The notes beneath the pieces are model-generated. The model made no database searches. It had not been told where the DNA came from and saw only the letters and a list, made by a program, of their open reading frames with translations. A program made the position numbers and the translations under genes. From an uncultured Pseudomonadota bacterium (GTDB taxonomy: Bacteria > Pseudomonadota > Gammaproteobacteria > Enterobacterales > Succinivibrionaceae): a DNA stretch of 35,681 bases. This document shows positions 33,933 through 35,681 of this stretch, piece by piece (position 1 is the first letter of the stretch; every line of letters begins with the position of its first letter). The DNA lies in assembly GCA_900319705.1 (NCBI GenBank), contig ONPL01000009.1, positions 1 through 35,681 on the forward strand. Direction: 5' to 3'.

Positions 33933-35510
33933 TTAGTTAATTTTTTCGATAAGAATTCGATTTTCTGATGGAAGTACTGTTATTTTTTCTTTTATCGGTA
34001 AATTGTTTTCTGTGTGGAAACAAATAACAGTATTAAGATCGTCACTTTGCCATTCAATCTTAAAATCGTTTCTGTGTTTATAGCATTCGTACAGAAAATT
34101 AATGTTTTCCTCATTTAAAGAATTAAGATAATCACCAGACATAAGAATATCGCAAAAAATAAAAAAGCTATTCCTATGGAACTTGTAGTCGTCCCAGGAA
34201 GCCTTCTGATTTTCAAGATCTTGTATGCATATACAATCAGGATCTAATTGGAAAAGACTTTTTGACATCCATAGACGGTTAAGAAGTAGTTTTACATTTT
34301 CATGGAACCGGTTTTGCCATCTTATTACGTCATCAGCTAGTCTCATTCCATGTACCATTCCAATACAAGGCCAAAGAGGAGCATTGCACCCTAATATGTA
34401 AGCATTACCATCCGTAGCTTTTTGAATGGTTTCCAAACCCAATCTTATGTTTTCGATTCCTGTAATATTTTTGTGATATTTTGCACCACGTATTGCACCC
34501 CAGTACATACTGTCAAGTTTGAATGCCGTAATGCCAAGTTCCTTATAAAAATATCTGAATACATGGCTGATGTAATTTCTTGTTTCCTGTTTTGAAAAAT
34601 CGAGGGAATACCATGGCAGATCTCTCCAACCTTCATAGGTGATTTTATCTGGTCTAAGAATATCACCGTTTTTATCTTTTGCTAAAAATTCTGGATGTTC
34701 TTTAAATAGTGACGATTCACCTGAGCAAATAAACGGTGCCACCCATATTGCCGTTTTTTTTCCTGCTTCATGAATTTTTTTAATAACATTAGGAAGACCG
34801 CAAGGAAATTTATCGGAAAATCTTAACCAGTCTCCCATATGAGTCTGATAGCCGTCGTCAATTAGTACATAATCAAAGCCGGGCATGAGCTTTAATCTTT
34901 CAAGATTTTCTGCAATATCTTTTTCTGAAACTTTTTCATAGCAGCAGTACCAGGAGCACCACCCGGTCAGACTAGTATCCGCTTTAAGCATAGGAAACTT
35001 TTTATTAATAATATTTCCAAACTGTTTTCTGCATTCAAAAAGACTTTCTGCATCTACTACAAGCAATTGTTCAGGAAATTTTTCTGCAGAAACATTTTCT
35101 GTGTCCGCAAAGATTTCTATTTTTCCATCAGGATATATACGGAAACATCCCTGGTATTTTTGACTTCCTATAAATCCTATTAGTATCCAGTTATTTTCAA
35201 TTTTAAATGCTAAGTAATTATACAATGTGCAAAAACCGTGGTCATTTGTTATTGAATAGGGAGGTTTATTATCAGGGCATCTTGCAATGCATTGAGGATT
35301 AGCGAAGGTCCCTATATAAGAACTAAGCATCTGAAAACCCTCAGCAACAAATTGGGTGGAACTATTAGTTTCTAGATATCCATTGTATATAGGAAATTCG
35401 TTGCCTTCATTGACAGGATCTGTAAAGGAAAATATATTCTCAGATAGTTGATATCCGATTTTATTATTTTTAAAAAAATTCTCAAGATGGTTAATTATTA
35501 CAGATACCAT
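33933..35510 (-). CDS. GH36-like alpha-galactosidase
   Basis: A 525-residue cytoplasmic glycoside hydrolase of the GH36/melibiase type, expected to release alpha-linked galactose from oligosaccharides such as raffinose or melibiose. Visible marks are 'GWCSWYCCYEKV' (183-194), 'YVLIDDGYQTHMGDWL' (214-229), the nucleophile D333 in FKLDSMYWGA and the candidate acid/base D393 or D394 in RLADDV. It is shorter than the usual 700-residue GH36 enzymes because the N-terminal beta domain is reduced. There is no signal peptide. AAGGAAT precedes the ATG. It is AT-rich and stands alone without a sugar transporter in the window. Confidence 0.88.
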   Translation of the reverse strand: MVSVIINHLENFFKNNKIGYQLSENIFSFTDPVNEGNEFPIYNGYLETNSSTQFVAEGFQMLSSYIGTFANPQCIARCPDNKPPYSITNDHGFCTLYNYLAFKIENNWILIGFIGSQKYQGCFRIYPDGKIEIFADTENVSAEKFPEQLLVVDAESLFECRKQFGNIINKKFPMLKADTSLTGWCSWYCCYEKVSEKDIAENLERLKLMPGFDYVLIDDGYQTHMGDWLRFSDKFPCGLPNVIKKIHEAGKKTAIWVAPFICSGESSLFKEHPEFLAKDKNGDILRPDKITYEGWRDLPWYSLDFSKQETRNYISHVFRYFYKELGITAFKLDSMYWGAIRGAKYHKNITGIENIRLGLETIQKATDGNAYILGCNAPLWPCIGMVHGMRLADDVIRWQNRFHENVKLLLNRLWMSKSLFQLDPDCICIQDLENQKASWDDYKFHRNSFFIFCDILMSGDYLNSLNEENINFLYECYKHRNDFKIEWQSDDLNTVICFHTENNLPIKEKITVLPSENRILIEKIN

Positions 35511-35681
35511 AATATTCCTTTAATGTTTACTAGTGAATGTTTGCCATAGATTGTAGTAATTACAGTGGTTCTGTTGTAACCATGTATTGATCACAACTTT
35601 GCTTCAATACCGTTTCCGGTAATCCGAACGGGCCTGAACACCAGACCGCTACCAATTATTTTCTGCAAGACAGAAAACTCA
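35511..35681. other. upstream region of the GH36-like gene, window edge
   Basis: The last 171 bases contain the AT-rich promoter region of the GH36-like gene. No gene can be supported here. Confidence 0.5.

Noticed and set aside
1..35681. CRISPR arrays, tRNA and rRNA genes
   Set aside because: No regularly spaced direct repeats and no recognisable tRNA or rRNA sequence was seen on either strand.

Overview
The window looks like chromosomal DNA of a gammaproteobacterium. The best evidence is a complete sapABCDF-type transporter operon and an Aas-type acyltransferase/ligase fused to an LplT-like carrier. The mix of AT-rich islands, Fic, RhuM and IS relics would suit a gut or rumen anaerobe such as a Succinivibrionaceae member; that placement is inference. 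No tRNA, rRNA or CRISPR array was recognised.

Layout. (1) 0-5.8 kb: a MATE exporter and the LplT-Aas fusion, bracketed by 36-bp inverted copies of a repeat that also resembles a sequence near 33.9 kb. (2) 5.8-10.1 kb: an accessory stretch with a Fic protein, a GT8 glycosyltransferase, a hairpin like an IS200/IS605 right end, 0.8 kb of gene-free sequence and a RhuM pseudogene with three lesions. (3) 10.2-17.0 kb, minus strand: a phosphorylation-switch operon related to the TerY-P triad. In transcription order it has a TerY-like VWA protein, a VWA protein with a TerY-C-like zinc ribbon, a PP2C phosphatase with intact motifs, a large kinase with FHA-like, Ig-like and degenerate PP2C domains, and a guanine-deaminase-like enzyme. 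(4) 17.3-18.7 kb: a Gfo/Idh/MocA oxidoreductase and a cupin, translationally coupled. (5) 19.1-24.6 kb: a phosphorelay operon with a REC-(degenerate GGDEF)-EAL regulator, a lone Hpt protein and a PAS-rich hybrid kinase with two receiver domains. (6) 25.0-31.4 kb: a family-3 periplasmic binding protein divergent from sapABCDF. (7) 31.4-35.5 kb: a truncated gene, then an AT-rich island with a decayed DUF4417/nuclease-toxin cassette, its putative immunity gene, an IS-end-like relic and a short GH36-like alpha-galactosidase.

The strongest candidates for new biology are the kinase / phosphatase / pseudophosphatase operon at 10.2-17.0 kb and the complementary degeneration of the two Sap ATPases. 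In the Sap pair, SapF has lost its Walker A Ser/Thr, Q-loop, Walker B acids and switch His but keeps a good signature, while SapD shows roughly the opposite pattern. All family calls come from reading motifs by eye; no search was run.
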